A DNA stretch of 64,000 bases from Paenibacillus_AR mesotrionivorans (GCF_046098205.1 NZ_JBJURJ010000004.1:372001-436000); one strand, 5' to 3'. Shown: positions 16,345-25,189, counted from the first letter of the stretch. Notes: generated by a model not told the origin, from the sequence alone. A program made the numbers and translations.

Positions 16345-16593
16345 GCAGATATAATACAGAAGTTTTAAAAAGGTATAACAGTTATAGTGGATAGGAGTTA
16401 TGTGCATTTTTTCACAAGTAAAAACCAGCCTTTTTAGTTAAAAGTGACAAATTTTTGACGGAAACAAGAAATTTTAATCAGTATAACAAATGAATTTTTT
16501 CACAATGTAGGAAAACGGTTCAACTTGTGGAATTGGTGAAATATGGTGATAGCGGGGGAGAATTTCAGATGTGAAAATCAGCGTTGGCTACTA

Positions 16594-16608
16594 TTGCAAG
16601 CGCTATCA
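16594..16608. promoter_or_regulatory. Perfect cre (CcpA) site upstream of fixA
   Basis: TTGCAAGCGCTATCA matches the cre consensus WTGNAANCGNWNNCA at every position. It lies 34 bp before the fixA start, so CcpA bound here would be expected to repress or block elongation of fixABCX. Confidence 0.75.
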
Positions 16609-16642
16609 TTTTTGGAATGATTCTAATCGGAGGTGCGTCAGA

Positions 16643-17476
16643 TTGCTTCATGTGGTGGTTTGTGTCAAGCAGGTGCCCGACAGCAGGGAAATCCGGATTG
16701 ATCCCAAGAACAATACCCTGATCCGCCAGGGAGTGCCGAGCATTGTGAATTTCTATGATATGCACGGGCTGGAGGAAGCGCTGCGGATTAAGGATGAGCT
16801 GGGGGCACGGGTAACGGTGGTGACCATGGGTCCGCCCCAGGCAGAGAAGGGCTTGAAGGAATGTATTTCTCTCGGAGCCGATGAGGCTGTGCTGGTGACG
16901 GACCGGGCTTTCGCCGGGGCGGATACGCTGGCTACCTCCTATGTGCTGGGAGCGGCCATCCGGAAGATTGAGACGGCTTGGGGACCGGTGCACATGGTGT
17001 TCTGCGGCAAGCAGACTTTGGACGGAGATACGGGGCAGGTGGGGCCGGGTGTGGCATGCCGGTTGGATATGGACCAGCTCACTTATGTCTGCAAGGTGGA
17101 TAAGGTGGATGAGGAAGCGGGACGGGTGCGTGTCCACCGGCAAATGGAGGATGGTGTTGAGGTGGCGGAAACCTCCATGCCCGTGCTTTTTACAGTGCTT
17201 AAGGAGCTGAACCGCATCCGCCGGGCGACGCTGCCGGGTATGGTCCGGGCGGCGCGATATAAGCCCGTAATGTGGACCATGGCGGATTTTCCGGAGATGG
17301 ACCGGACCAAAATCGGACTAAAGGGGTCGCCCACCATTGTGGGCCGCACCTGGGTTCCGGAGATCAAGAAGGCCAATACGGTGCAGATTGGCGGCGCTAC
17401 ACCGGAAGCCCAGGCGGAGGAAGTGGCCGGGAAGCTGTGGGAGGGCGAGCTGCCCCGCAGGCTGGGATGGATATAA
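16643..17476 (+). CDS. fixA: FixA, electron transfer flavoprotein beta subunit
   Basis: A 277-aa ETF-beta subunit of the FixABCX complex, which bifurcates electrons from NADH to ferredoxin and quinone. Features include V-V-C-V-K-Q-V-P-D near the start and the nucleotide-binding T-V-V-T-M-G-P and T-L-D-G-D-T-G-Q-V-G-P motifs. The start is TTG at 16643 with GGAGGTG seven bases upstream; a longer in-frame ATG at 16571 would cover the cre site and was rejected. It is first of four genes in order A-B-C-X. No nitrogenase genes are in the window, so the complex may serve another reductive pathway. Confidence 0.92.
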   Translation: MLHVVVCVKQVPDSREIRIDPKNNTLIRQGVPSIVNFYDMHGLEEALRIKDELGARVTVVTMGPPQAEKGLKECISLGADEAVLVTDRAFAGADTLATSYVLGAAIRKIETAWGPVHMVFCGKQTLDGDTGQVGPGVACRLDMDQLTYVCKVDKVDEEAGRVRVHRQMEDGVEVAETSMPVLFTVLKELNRIRRATLPGMVRAARYKPVMWTMADFPEMDRTKIGLKGSPTIVGRTWVPEIKKANTVQIGGATPEAQAEEVAGKLWEGELPRRLGWI

Positions 17477-17480
17477 ACAT

Positions 17481-17531
17481 CCCCCAAAAGTGAAGGGATG
17501 CTCTGATGCTGATTCCGGGTACTTTTGGGGG
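17481..17531 (+). other. Stable hairpin in the fixA-fixB intercistronic RNA
   Basis: CCCCCAAAAGT and ACTTTTGGGGG form a perfect 11-bp stem with a 29-nt loop, five bases after the fixA stop. No T-run follows, so it is more likely a processing or stability element than a terminator. Confidence 0.6.
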
Positions 17532-17596
17532 AGCCCCCATTAAAAAGCGTAAAAGAGATTTATGCTCCGGCCACGGGGCAAGAGGAGGCATGAAGA

Positions 17597-18739
17597 ATGA
17601 GTGAGGAACGCAAAGCCGCCCAGGAGCAGGATTGGTCTGCCTACCGGGGCGTTATGATCGTCATCGAGCACCGGCGCGGTGAGGCTAAGAAGGTCTCCTG
17701 GCAGCTGCTAGGGGAAGGGCGGAAGCTCGCTGATAAGCTGGAGACTTCGTTGTTGGCGCTGGTCATCGGCCATGATGTGGAGCATCTGGCGGCGGAATCC
17801 ATCCGCTACGGAGCCGACCGTGTCTACCTGTGCCAGGCGCCAGAGCTGCTGGATTACCGGACCCGCCCGTACAGCCGGGTGTGCTTGTCGGCTATCCACG
17901 AGATCAAGCCGGAGATCGTGCTGTACGGCGCCACCGCCACCGGCCGGGACCTGGCGGGAGCCATCGCCACCCATCTGCCCACAGGGCTGACGGCAGATTG
18001 CACGGAGCTGGATGTGGAGCCCCATCCCTCCCGGCTTCTGATGGCAAGCCGTCCGGCATTTTCGGAGAAGATGATGGCCACCATCCTCTGCAAGCAGTAC
18101 CGGCCCCAGATGGCCACCGCCCGGGCGGGGGTGTTCCAGGCCTTGGCGCCGGACCCGGAGCGGACGGGCGAGGTGGTGCATCTGGAGGTGCGGGAGGATT
18201 ATTCCAATACAGCCGCCCAGGTCATCGCCTTCCTGGAGGAGAAGAGCAGCGTCAATCTGGAGGAGGCGGACATTATCGTGGCTGGCGGCCGGGGACTGGG
18301 CGGAGCAGAGGGTTTCAGCCTTCTGCGGGAGCTGGCAGAGGTGCTGGGCGGAGAGGTTGGCGCTACCCGTGCCGCAGTGGACGCGGGCTGGATCACCCAT
18401 GAGCACCAGATCGGGCAGACGGGGCATACCGTGCGTCCCAAGCTGTACATTGCAGCAGGGATCTCGGGAGCAGTTCAGCATACGGTGGGTATGCAGGGCT
18501 CCGACGTGATTATCGCCGTGAACAAGGATCCTCAGGCGCCGATATTCCAGATTGCACACTATGCCATGGCAGGGGATCTGTTCCAGATCATCCCGGCGCT
18601 GATCCGGGAGTTCGCCAAACGCCGGGGTGCGGTGCTGACGTCAACGGATGCAGCCGCTTCGCCGCAGAGTGTGGCGGCCCCGGAAGCAGGCATCCCGGAT
18701 GAAGCAATGACCCAAACAGCAGCGGGAAGAGGGGTATAG
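17597..18739 (+). CDS. fixB: FixB, electron transfer flavoprotein alpha subunit
   Basis: A 380-aa ETF-alpha subunit, partner of FixA. The N-terminal half is the ETF alpha/beta domain. The C-terminal FAD-binding domain carries V-A-G-G-R-G-L-G (about 231), H-E-H-Q-I-G-Q-T-G (about 273), Y-I-A-A-G-I-S-G-A-V-Q-H (about 289) and A-V-N-K-D-P-Q-A-P-I-F, all classical ETF-alpha FAD signatures. A C-terminal tail of about 40 Ala-rich residues goes beyond the usual end. GGAGG precedes the ATG, and fixC follows after 6 bp. Confidence 0.94.
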   Translation: MSEERKAAQEQDWSAYRGVMIVIEHRRGEAKKVSWQLLGEGRKLADKLETSLLALVIGHDVEHLAAESIRYGADRVYLCQAPELLDYRTRPYSRVCLSAIHEIKPEIVLYGATATGRDLAGAIATHLPTGLTADCTELDVEPHPSRLLMASRPAFSEKMMATILCKQYRPQMATARAGVFQALAPDPERTGEVVHLEVREDYSNTAAQVIAFLEEKSSVNLEEADIIVAGGRGLGGAEGFSLLRELAEVLGGEVGATRAAVDAGWITHEHQIGQTGHTVRPKLYIAAGISGAVQHTVGMQGSDVIIAVNKDPQAPIFQIAHYAMAGDLFQIIPALIREFAKRRGAVLTSTDAAASPQSVAAPEAGIPDEAMTQTAAGRGV

Positions 18740-18745
18740 GCGGCC

Positions 18746-20056
18746 ATGAACGAAAAATTCGATGCGATAGTGGTCGGCGCAGGACCGGCCGGGAGTTCGG
18801 CGGCGCTGACGCTGGCCAGAGCGGGGCTGAAGGTTGTACTTCTGGAGCGGGGCGAATACCCCGGCGCCAAGAATGTATTCGGAGGCGTTCTGTACCGGCA
18901 GCAGATTGAAGAATTGGTGCCAGGTTTCCTGAACGAAAAGAATCCGCCTGTGGAGCGGCATATTGTGGAGCAGCGGATTTGGATGATGGGCAAGGAATCA
19001 GCCGTCACCCTGGGCCACCGGAATGAGGCATACAAGACGCCCTTTAACTGTTTTACCGGCATTCGTGCCAAGTTTGACCAATGGCTGGCGGAGAAAGCGG
19101 TGGAGGCGGGGGCCATTCCCGTCTACGAAACAGCAGCGGTAGATGTGATCCGCCAGGGCGATAAGGTGGTAGGCGTCCGCACCGACCGGGAGGACGGGGA
19201 CCTGTATGCGGATGCGGTGATTATTGCCGACGGCGTGAACTCCCTTTTGGGCAAAGCGATGGGTGTGCACCGGGAATGGAATCCCGATGAGGTTTCACTG
19301 GCGGTGAAAGAAATTATCATGCTCCCCCGCGAAAAAATCGAGGACCGCTTCGGTCTCGAAGGAGACGAAGGAGTCACTGTGGAGTTTATGGGCGAAACCT
19401 CCCGGGGCATGGCGGGAATGGGCTTCATGTATACCAACAAGGAGTCCATCTCCATTGGCATCGGCGTGATGGTGAACCACCTGCGGCAAAGCGGCGCCAA
19501 GCCCCATGAGCTGCTGGAGGAGGTCAAGCGTCATCCCTCCATTCGCAAACTGATTCAGGGCGGGGAAGTGAAGGAATATGCGGCTCATCTGATTCCCGAA
19601 GGCGGTTACCATTCCATCCCCCCGCTCTCCGGCAGCGGCTGGTGCATTACCGGCGACGCCGCCCAACTGGTGAATTTTGTCCATCGGGAGGGAACCAACC
19701 TGGCTATGGTCTCCGGCAGGCTGGCGGCGGAGACCGTCATCAAGGCCAAGGAGAAAGGGGATTTCTCTGCTGCTTCCTTAAAGCAGTACGACAATGCCAT
19801 GAAGAGCAGCTTCCTCATGAACGACCTCAAAAAGTACAAGGGTATGCACAGCCTGCTGAAGGATTTTGACCCGTCGCTTCTGTTTGGGGACCTGCCTCGG
19901 GCCATCAACGAGGCTGCTTACGAGATGTTTCTGGTGAACGGGGTTACCAAGGCGGAAAAACAAAAGAAAGCCATCCGTCTGGTGAAGCAGGCGGCAGGCG
20001 GCACAATGAATCTGATGAAGCTGGGAGCCAAAGGCTGGAGGGCGATAAACGGATGA
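18746..20056 (+). CDS. fixC: FixC, FAD-dependent ETF-quinone oxidoreductase subunit
   Basis: A 436-aa flavoprotein of the geranylgeranyl-reductase/ETF-QO group that passes electrons from FixAB to quinone and FixX. Residues 9-25 are the dinucleotide-binding G-A-G-P-A-G-S-S-A-A motif. G-D-A-A-Q-L-V-N-F near 302 is the second FAD contact. It overlaps fixX by 4 bp (ATGA), implying coupled translation. Confidence 0.94.
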   Translation: MNEKFDAIVVGAGPAGSSAALTLARAGLKVVLLERGEYPGAKNVFGGVLYRQQIEELVPGFLNEKNPPVERHIVEQRIWMMGKESAVTLGHRNEAYKTPFNCFTGIRAKFDQWLAEKAVEAGAIPVYETAAVDVIRQGDKVVGVRTDREDGDLYADAVIIADGVNSLLGKAMGVHREWNPDEVSLAVKEIIMLPREKIEDRFGLEGDEGVTVEFMGETSRGMAGMGFMYTNKESISIGIGVMVNHLRQSGAKPHELLEEVKRHPSIRKLIQGGEVKEYAAHLIPEGGYHSIPPLSGSGWCITGDAAQLVNFVHREGTNLAMVSGRLAAETVIKAKEKGDFSAASLKQYDNAMKSSFLMNDLKKYKGMHSLLKDFDPSLLFGDLPRAINEAAYEMFLVNGVTKAEKQKKAIRLVKQAAGGTMNLMKLGAKGWRAING

Positions 20057-20340
20057 GCACCCAAACCATGACCGATAAGCTGTTTACAATCCGCTACAAA
20101 TGCGATGATGTATCCCACTTAGCCATCAAGGATGAGGCAGTCTGCGCCAGATGCGCCGGCAAAAGCTGCAACAGCTTCTGTCCGGCGGAGGTATACAGCT
20201 GGGATGAGGCAGCCAAGACCAATCACGTGGCCTATGAAAATTGTGTGGAATGCGGCACCTGCCGGATTGCCTGCGCCTCGGACAATGTGGCTTGGGTTTA
20301 TCCGAAGGGAGGATATGGGATATCATACCGGTTCGGCTAA
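20053..20340 (+). CDS. fixX: FixX, ferredoxin-like protein
   Basis: A 95-aa iron-sulfur protein, the last partner of FixABCX. Two cysteine groups are visible: C-x2-C-x4-C-x3-C-P (about 33-45) and C-x2-C-x2-C-x3-C (about 62-72), the second being a standard [4Fe-4S] motif. The C-terminal Y-G-I-S-Y-R-F-G is typical of FixX. Translation is coupled to fixC. Confidence 0.93.
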   Translation: MSTQTMTDKLFTIRYKCDDVSHLAIKDEAVCARCAGKSCNSFCPAEVYSWDEAAKTNHVAYENCVECGTCRIACASDNVAWVYPKGGYGISYRFG

Positions 20341-20362
20341 ATAAAGTTAATTATACGCTATG

Positions 20363-20415
20363 AAAAAGAGGCTGCTCCGCTGGCAGGTAATCCTGCCTTG
20401 GAACAGCCTCTTTGT
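20363..20415. terminator. Bidirectional terminator between fixX and the SLH gene
   Basis: A long stem (AAGAGGCTG with CAGCCTCTT, inner GGCAGG with CCTGCC) has T-rich flanks in both directions, serving the converging fixX and SLH genes. Confidence 0.85.
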
Positions 20416-20437
20416 TCATCCAGTCTATGTTTTCACA

Positions 20438-22102
20438 TTACTGGATAAAGCCTGTTTTTTCCAAGATGCGCTTCAGAATCACAGCTGCTTCTGCGCGGTT
20501 GGCGCTTGCTGCCGGATCCAGCTTGTTGGAATCTGCGCCTTGGGACAGACCCAGCTTAATGACAGCTCCTGTTTCAAGCTGTGCCCAAACCAGATCCTCG
20601 GCATCCTCGAAGCGGGACAGGGTTGTAGCCAGCTCGATGACGCTGAAGTCTGCTTGGCCGCCTGCAAACCGGTAAGCGCGGTAGGCCAAGGCCAGCAGCT
20701 CCTCGCGGTTGATGAAGCGGTCCGGACGGAAGGTGCCGTCCTCGTAGCCTTCGATCAGACCGGCATTTTTGGCGGCGAAGATATATACCGCATGCCATGC
20801 CTCGGGGTCCACGTCAGGGAACTCGCCTACGGCAGTCTTCGGAGGTACGGTCAGGCCAAGGCCTTTCACCAGGAGGGCTGCGAACTCAGCGCGGGTCACC
20901 CCGCGGTTGGGCTCGAAGCTGTTGGCGGCGGTGCCTTCAACAATTTCTCTGCCGTTCAGCAGCTTGCTGGCCAGCAGTTCAATGTCCGTTTCCGCCCAGT
21001 GACCATTCAGGTCAGCGAAGACGGTATTGCGCTCCAGCACCAGGTAGATGCTGTTGCCGGGACGTTGGAAGGTGGCGGAGGTGCCGTTAATGACCGACGG
21101 TACGAAGGTCAATGCATCGGTAGCCGGCAGATATTGAACCACCGTAGCCTTACCATTGCTTTCGCGGGTCATAGTAATGGTGCGTTTTACATAAGTGCTG
21201 CCGAAGTTATCCAGAGCCAGCTTTTTGCCGTCAGCGCCAATAGCCAGAAGCTCAAAGCGCACAGGATCGGACAATGCGGTTCCGTTGGCCTTCGCTACAG
21301 CCGCTGCAACCTGCGCCGCTTCATCACCGGTTACCTTGGTGACGGTCAGCTTCAAGGTCAGTCCGGCTGCGCCGGTGTTCAGCATGCTGCTGATTTGCGT
21401 CAGGTTCAAGACGGAGAGCGGAAGCTCGTAGGTCCCATGATCCCCTGTCAGAGAAAGGACAGTGCCGGTGCGTGTCATGGCCTCAGTGAGTCCGGAGAAG
21501 GGGATCTCTACGGATTCTGCGAACCGCAGAGTTACCTTGTCGGAGCCATGGAAGGCATCCTTCAGATCATCGGCCTTAATGACCGTTACATCCGGATCAG
21601 TTTCCGTTCCGGGTGTAGGGGATGGCGACGGTGAAGGCGTATATGTACCGGAGCCTGAACCTGATCCAGAACCGCCAGAGCCGGAATCACCACCGGAACC
21701 GGAGTCTGTCTCACGGTAAACGGCATTGGATACGGTGGAGTAATTCAATGCTTCATTTTGATACTTGATGACGATGGGATTATGCTGGGAATAGTTCGGA
21801 ATGACCTTTGGGTTGAAGGAGTAGTAGTATTTTCCATCGCCATAAGTTGTGTACGTTGCTGTCACCGGCGTGATGAATGTCCCCGCGTTATCATAAACGG
21901 ACAGGGTGACCGGTTGTCCCGATGCGTAAACGCTCGTCCCTACCGTACCGTCAAAGTAAACCTGCCCGGTTACGGTGCCGTTGGCTTGGTAACGCACATC
22001 CTTAAAGTAAGCGTCAGCCAAAGCCAGAACAGGGCTAAGCAGGGAAACAACAAGCATGACCGCCGTGACGGTAGCCAGTTTTTTCATAACCGCTCCTCGC
22101 AT
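20438..22102 (-). CDS. Secreted protein with C-terminal SLH repeats
   Basis: A 554-aa exported protein. ATG at 22102 has AGGAGG seven bases upstream; ATG at 22087 (M-K-K-L-A-T-V) is an alternative that also gives a signal peptide. A beta-rich N-terminal domain leads into a Gly/Ser then Pro/Ser linker (about 135-170) and an unrecognised domain. Three SLH repeats follow (F-A-D-L-N-G-H-W-A, F-P-D-V-D-P-E-A-W-H, F-E-D-A-E-D-L-V-W-A) with V-T-R-A-E-F-A-A-L and N-R-E-E-L-L-A-L motifs. It is thus expected to attach to the cell wall. It is monocistronic; substrate or role unknown. Confidence 0.8.
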   Translation of the reverse strand: MRGAVMKKLATVTAVMLVVSLLSPVLALADAYFKDVRYQANGTVTGQVYFDGTVGTSVYASGQPVTLSVYDNAGTFITPVTATYTTYGDGKYYYSFNPKVIPNYSQHNPIVIKYQNEALNYSTVSNAVYRETDSGSGGDSGSGGSGSGSGSGTYTPSPSPSPTPGTETDPDVTVIKADDLKDAFHGSDKVTLRFAESVEIPFSGLTEAMTRTGTVLSLTGDHGTYELPLSVLNLTQISSMLNTGAAGLTLKLTVTKVTGDEAAQVAAAVAKANGTALSDPVRFELLAIGADGKKLALDNFGSTYVKRTITMTRESNGKATVVQYLPATDALTFVPSVINGTSATFQRPGNSIYLVLERNTVFADLNGHWAETDIELLASKLLNGREIVEGTAANSFEPNRGVTRAEFAALLVKGLGLTVPPKTAVGEFPDVDPEAWHAVYIFAAKNAGLIEGYEDGTFRPDRFINREELLALAYRAYRFAGGQADFSVIELATTLSRFEDAEDLVWAQLETGAVIKLGLSQGADSNKLDPAASANRAEAAVILKRILEKTGFIQ

Positions 22103-22298
22103 GCCTTTTCCTCCTGTTAGTAGAATAATAGAACAATACGCCTGGCCCGGCGGCCTCACCACCTTTCATAGGGTATAAAAAGGAGAATGAAAAAAGTTGG
22201 ATGGCGCTGACAGTTAGCCAGCAGTTCGGAGTAAATTTCCAAATGTAAGCATATTTACCCGGCGTCACAATTTTGAAACAACTATTTTTGAAAAGGAA

Positions 22299-22313
22299 AT
22301 GTAAGCGTTTATT
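22299..22313. promoter_or_regulatory. Candidate cre half-match between the SLH and IMPase genes
   Basis: ATGTAAGCGTTTATT fits the cre consensus at 13 of 15 positions; the last CA is TT. It lies in the divergent spacer, so either gene could be affected. Confidence 0.3.
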
Positions 22314-22412
22314 GTACATTGTTACGAGTTTTTTTGGTGCATTCGCAAGTAGCTTTTAAGACAGAGATTGACTATACTGAAGGTATCTAAAAGTAAGCAA
22401 AGAAGAGAGTTG

Positions 22413-23279
22413 ATGACAATGTCCAGTGAGCAAAAAGAACCTTTTACCGTAGGCAGTAAAAGTTTTACGGCAGTTGCCATCAATACGGCAGCCAAGGCCG
22501 GCGAATGGATCAAGAGCAAGCTGGGGGACTTCTCCAGCCTTACTATAAAAACCTCCCCCCACGATCTTGTCACGGAAGTAGATAAAGGCTCCGAGATGAT
22601 GATCCGTAATCTGATCATGACGCATTTTCCCACCCATTCCATTCTGGGTGAAGAAGGCGTGGAGCCGGGCGCAGCTGCTTCTATTAAGGCGCTGCAGGAG
22701 GCAAGTGACGCGGAATATCTGTGGATTGTGGACCCGGTGGACGGGACAACCAACTTTATCCACGGCTTCCCATTCTTCAGCGTATCCATCGCTCTTGCCC
22801 ATAAGGGTGAGATTATTGTAGGCGTTGTGTATGACCCGAACCGGGATGAATTGTTTGTTGCCGAAAAGGGCAAGGGGGCATATGTTCATGGCCGGCGCAC
22901 CATGGTATCCGGTGAGGAGCGGCTTCTGGACAGCCTCGTGGCAACGGGCTTTCCAACTGACCGCGGGCCGAATATCGCGGGCAACATGAGAGGACTGGAA
23001 GCAGTGGTGCCCCGGGTGCGCAATGTCCGTTCCGGCGGGTCCGCTGCACTTCATCTGGCTTACGTAGCGGCCGGACGGCTTTCCGGCTATTGGGAGCTGG
23101 GTTTGAATGCCTGGGATATTGCCGCGGGTATGCTGCTGGTGAAGGAATCCGGCGGCCATGTAACGGATACCAAGGGCAACCCGTATCATCTTGAAGTGCG
23201 CAACATTGTGGCCACCAACGGCCGCATCCATGATGAGCTGGCACAGCTGCTGCAGGAATCGGACGCAGCAGGAAATTAA
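22413..23279 (+). CDS. Inositol monophosphatase family protein
   Basis: A 288-aa Mg-dependent phosphatase of the IMPase superfamily (inositol phosphatase, CysQ or FBPase-like). Metal-site motifs are all present: V-T-E-V-D-K-G near 54, G-E-E-G-V near 78, W-I-V-D-P-V-D-G-T-T-N-F (about 109-120) and W-E-L-G-L-N-A-W-D-I-A-A-G near 230. ATG at 22413 follows AGAAGAGAG. Substrate cannot be told from sequence. A terminator follows immediately. Confidence 0.9.
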   Translation: MTMSSEQKEPFTVGSKSFTAVAINTAAKAGEWIKSKLGDFSSLTIKTSPHDLVTEVDKGSEMMIRNLIMTHFPTHSILGEEGVEPGAAASIKALQEASDAEYLWIVDPVDGTTNFIHGFPFFSVSIALAHKGEIIVGVVYDPNRDELFVAEKGKGAYVHGRRTMVSGEERLLDSLVATGFPTDRGPNIAGNMRGLEAVVPRVRNVRSGGSAALHLAYVAAGRLSGYWELGLNAWDIAAGMLLVKESGGHVTDTKGNPYHLEVRNIVATNGRIHDELAQLLQESDAAGN

Positions 23280-23292
23280 TCCGCAAGAAAAT

Positions 23293-23325
23293 AGCCGTTC
23301 GGACCTTGAGCCGGGCGGCTTTTTG
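23293..23325 (+). terminator. Terminator after the IMPase gene
   Basis: AGCCGTTCGG pairs with CCGGGCGGCT (10 bp with two G-U pairs) and is followed by TTTTTGCTTTTT. Confidence 0.85.
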
Positions 23326-23354
23326 CTTTTTGTTCCGTCGCGTAAAGTGACCCC

Positions 23355-23480
23355 TTAGTCAAAGATGCTGCGGACCAGGCGGAGCATACCTTTGAAGAGT
23401 GCAGGGATCAGCTCCAAAATGACCTCGGGGAAAATCTCCCACCAGTCGCCGGAGCGGCGCCGTTTTTTTTCATGGGACAT
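23355..23480 (-). CDS. 41-aa basic/hydrophobic small protein
   Basis: ATG at 23480 has AAAGGAG eight bases upstream. The product begins with a basic patch (H-E-K-K-R-R-R) and continues with an amphipathic or membrane-associating helix (F-P-E-V-I-L-E-L-I-P-A-L-F-K-G-M-L-R-L-V-R). The good ribosome binding site and regular helix suggest a real small gene. A membrane-peripheral role is possible; I do not recognise a family. Confidence 0.55.
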   Translation of the reverse strand: MSHEKKRRRSGDWWEIFPEVILELIPALFKGMLRLVRSIFD

Positions 23481-23568
23481 AGGGATAACTCCTTTTGGAA
23501 AAACCGATATGCTTTTTATACGCGGTGAATGGAAAAAAGTCACCAAACTTGGGTGAGGAGTTGAGGTT

Positions 23569-24139
23569 ATGTTTGATTGGTTTGCCTTTGCCGATTATTC
23601 CGGGGCAAGGGATGCAGCGGCCCAAAGGAAGGCTATTGTTTGGGTTCGACCATAACTATGGGTTTCTGGCGGGATTTTACGAGGCGTTATGGGGAGTGTA
23701 GCCGGACAGCTGGGAGCAGGTTCTTGAAGAATATTATAGGAGCGTTGAACAGTTTGCAGGGTGGGAAAAAGAAAGCTTCGGCATGAGGAGCGATCCGATG
23801 GATGAGGCTGCGCCCACAGCTGCTGGGCACGTCCGGAACGGGGCTGATTGGTTACAGCTGGAGCAGTGGGCGCCCCGGGAATGGGCGAGAGAGGCGAATA
23901 TGCAAATCAGCTGTTTGTGGGATATAAAGAAAGGGTCGTTTTGGGGCAGCCGTTTTGGACCAAAGCCGGATGCCGGAATGTTCCGGACCTATCCCCTCCC
24001 GGATGGTCGGTCCTTTGCACTCCATGACCGCAGGCTGGTGGAAATGCGCTACCGCCGCCTCCAACCTCGGCATAAATGGGCGCTTGGCCCCTGGCCTATT
24101 CCCCAGACTTATCCCTCCCGACTTATGCCCCCAGCTTAG
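23569..24139 (+). pseudogene. Decayed gene with deletion, internal stop and lost 3' end
   Basis: ATG at 23569, behind GAGGAGTTGAGG, opens M-F-D-W-F-A-F-A-D-Y-S-G-A-R then runs into a stop near 23655. Another frame continues G-F-D-H-N-Y-G-F-L-A-G-F-Y-E-A-L-W and is broken by an in-frame TAG at 23699-23701. It then carries on as D-S-W-E-Q-V-L-E-E-Y-Y to 24139 without further stops. The order D-Y-S-G-A ... G-F-D-H-x-Y-x-F-x-x-G-F-Y ... W-G recalls a DUF429-like predicted nuclease group, judged from memory only. About 30 residues appear deleted at the frame change, and the C-terminus is replaced by the repeat array that starts at 24211. Confidence 0.6.
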
Positions 24140-24210
24140 TTAGCCTAGCCAGTTACTGCGCTTCCCCGTGGACTCAAGCATGCTTAGGGAGGAAACTCTT
24201 GAGAAAGGCC

Positions 24211-24602
24211 CTTGTCGTCCACTATCCCATTGGCTCAGGTAAGGACGAGAGGGTCAGATGGCAAAGTGTCTTGTCGCTCATTATCCCCTTAACTCAGGGC
24301 AAACGCCACCAACGGAGTACAAGTAAAAGCCCTTGTTATCCATTATCCCCTTAACTCAGGTAAGGCTGAGAGGGTAAATGGTAGAGAGTCTTGTCGTGCA
24401 TTGTCCCCGTAACTCAGGATAGTTAACAGATGGAGTACGAGTCGCAGTTCTTATCGTCTATTATCCCATTGGCTCAGGTAAGAGTTGAGAGAGGACGGAC
24501 CGATAACTAGAAGCTTGTCGCGCATTATCCCCATAATTCAGGATAGTTAACAGATGGAGTGCAAGTAGGCGTCCTTATTGTTCATTATCCCATTGGCTCA
24601 GG
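24211..24602 (+). repeat. Array of seven direct 29-bp units in a roughly 120-bp higher-order repeat
   Basis: Units of the type CTTGTCGTCCATTATCCC... ending CTCAGG start at 24211, 24270, 24332, 24390, 24450, 24514 and 24574, about 60 bp apart. The intervening sequences alternate between two related types. Those after units 4 and 6 are nearly identical (ATAGTTAACAGATGGAGT), and those after units 1, 3 and 5 share a TAAG...GAGAGG pattern. The true period is therefore about 120 bp. There is no gene in 24140-25240. Confidence 0.9.
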
Positions 24603-24682
24603 TAGAAAAGTGAGGGGATGGGTAGGAGTGTTCCTGTCTAGCTTGATATTTGCCAATTCTGATTCTGAAAATCTTGTTGTTC

Positions 24683-24923
24683 CCTGAGTAAAGGGGATAA
24701 TGAACGACAAGGGTGTTAATGCAGCTTAAGCTTCCTTTGGCATGGATTTGCTGTACCTGGATTTGCGATTTTTGAGCCTTTGTAGCTTCGAGAGCTTCGT
24801 GAGCTTCGTTATTCCTGAGTGGAGGGGATAATGGGCAACAAGGCAAAGATGTGAAGTGCAAAGGGATAGTGGGCGACAAAGGCGACTAGAATGTCCTGAG
24901 TAACGGGGATAGTGGGAGACAAG
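24683..24923 (-). repeat. Four inverted copies of the 29-bp unit
   Basis: Reverse-complement copies lie at 24683-24711, 24814-24842, about 24856-24880 (partial) and 24895-24923. They face the seven direct copies, so the whole block resembles a large, imperfect inverted repeat. A separate small palindrome (ATAGCGGAAG facing CTTCCGTTAT) lies near 25115-25142. Confidence 0.85.
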
Positions 24924-25189
24924 GGGTGTGAGGGTGACCTGCACCGAATAACGGAATGCAATGTTTCGACTATTTGGGGCGGTTCACTAGTTTGGGGAGG
25001 ATAGGGGAAGGGGAGTTTCCCTTATCATGCCGGAATGTATGGGTGTTGTGAGGAAAGTGCCGGATTAGCGCAAGTAGGAAGGGTTCTATTGTATGCTTGG
25101 CCATCATTTATGCTGAGATAGCGGAAGTTTGCCTTCCGTTATTTTGGTTGGCAATTGTTTGAGGACGATGCTGGGGCTGATGGGGATAA

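Noticed and set aside
16400..16441. A 13-codon leader peptide (ATG at 16400, GGAG upstream) before fixA
   Set aside because: Too short, no attenuator stem after it, and no codon pattern that suggests control.
24211..24602. CRISPR-like spacing: 29-bp repeats about 60 bp apart
   Set aside because: The intervening sequences are related to each other, the repeats are degenerate, inverted copies and isolated single copies exist, and no cas genes are in the window.
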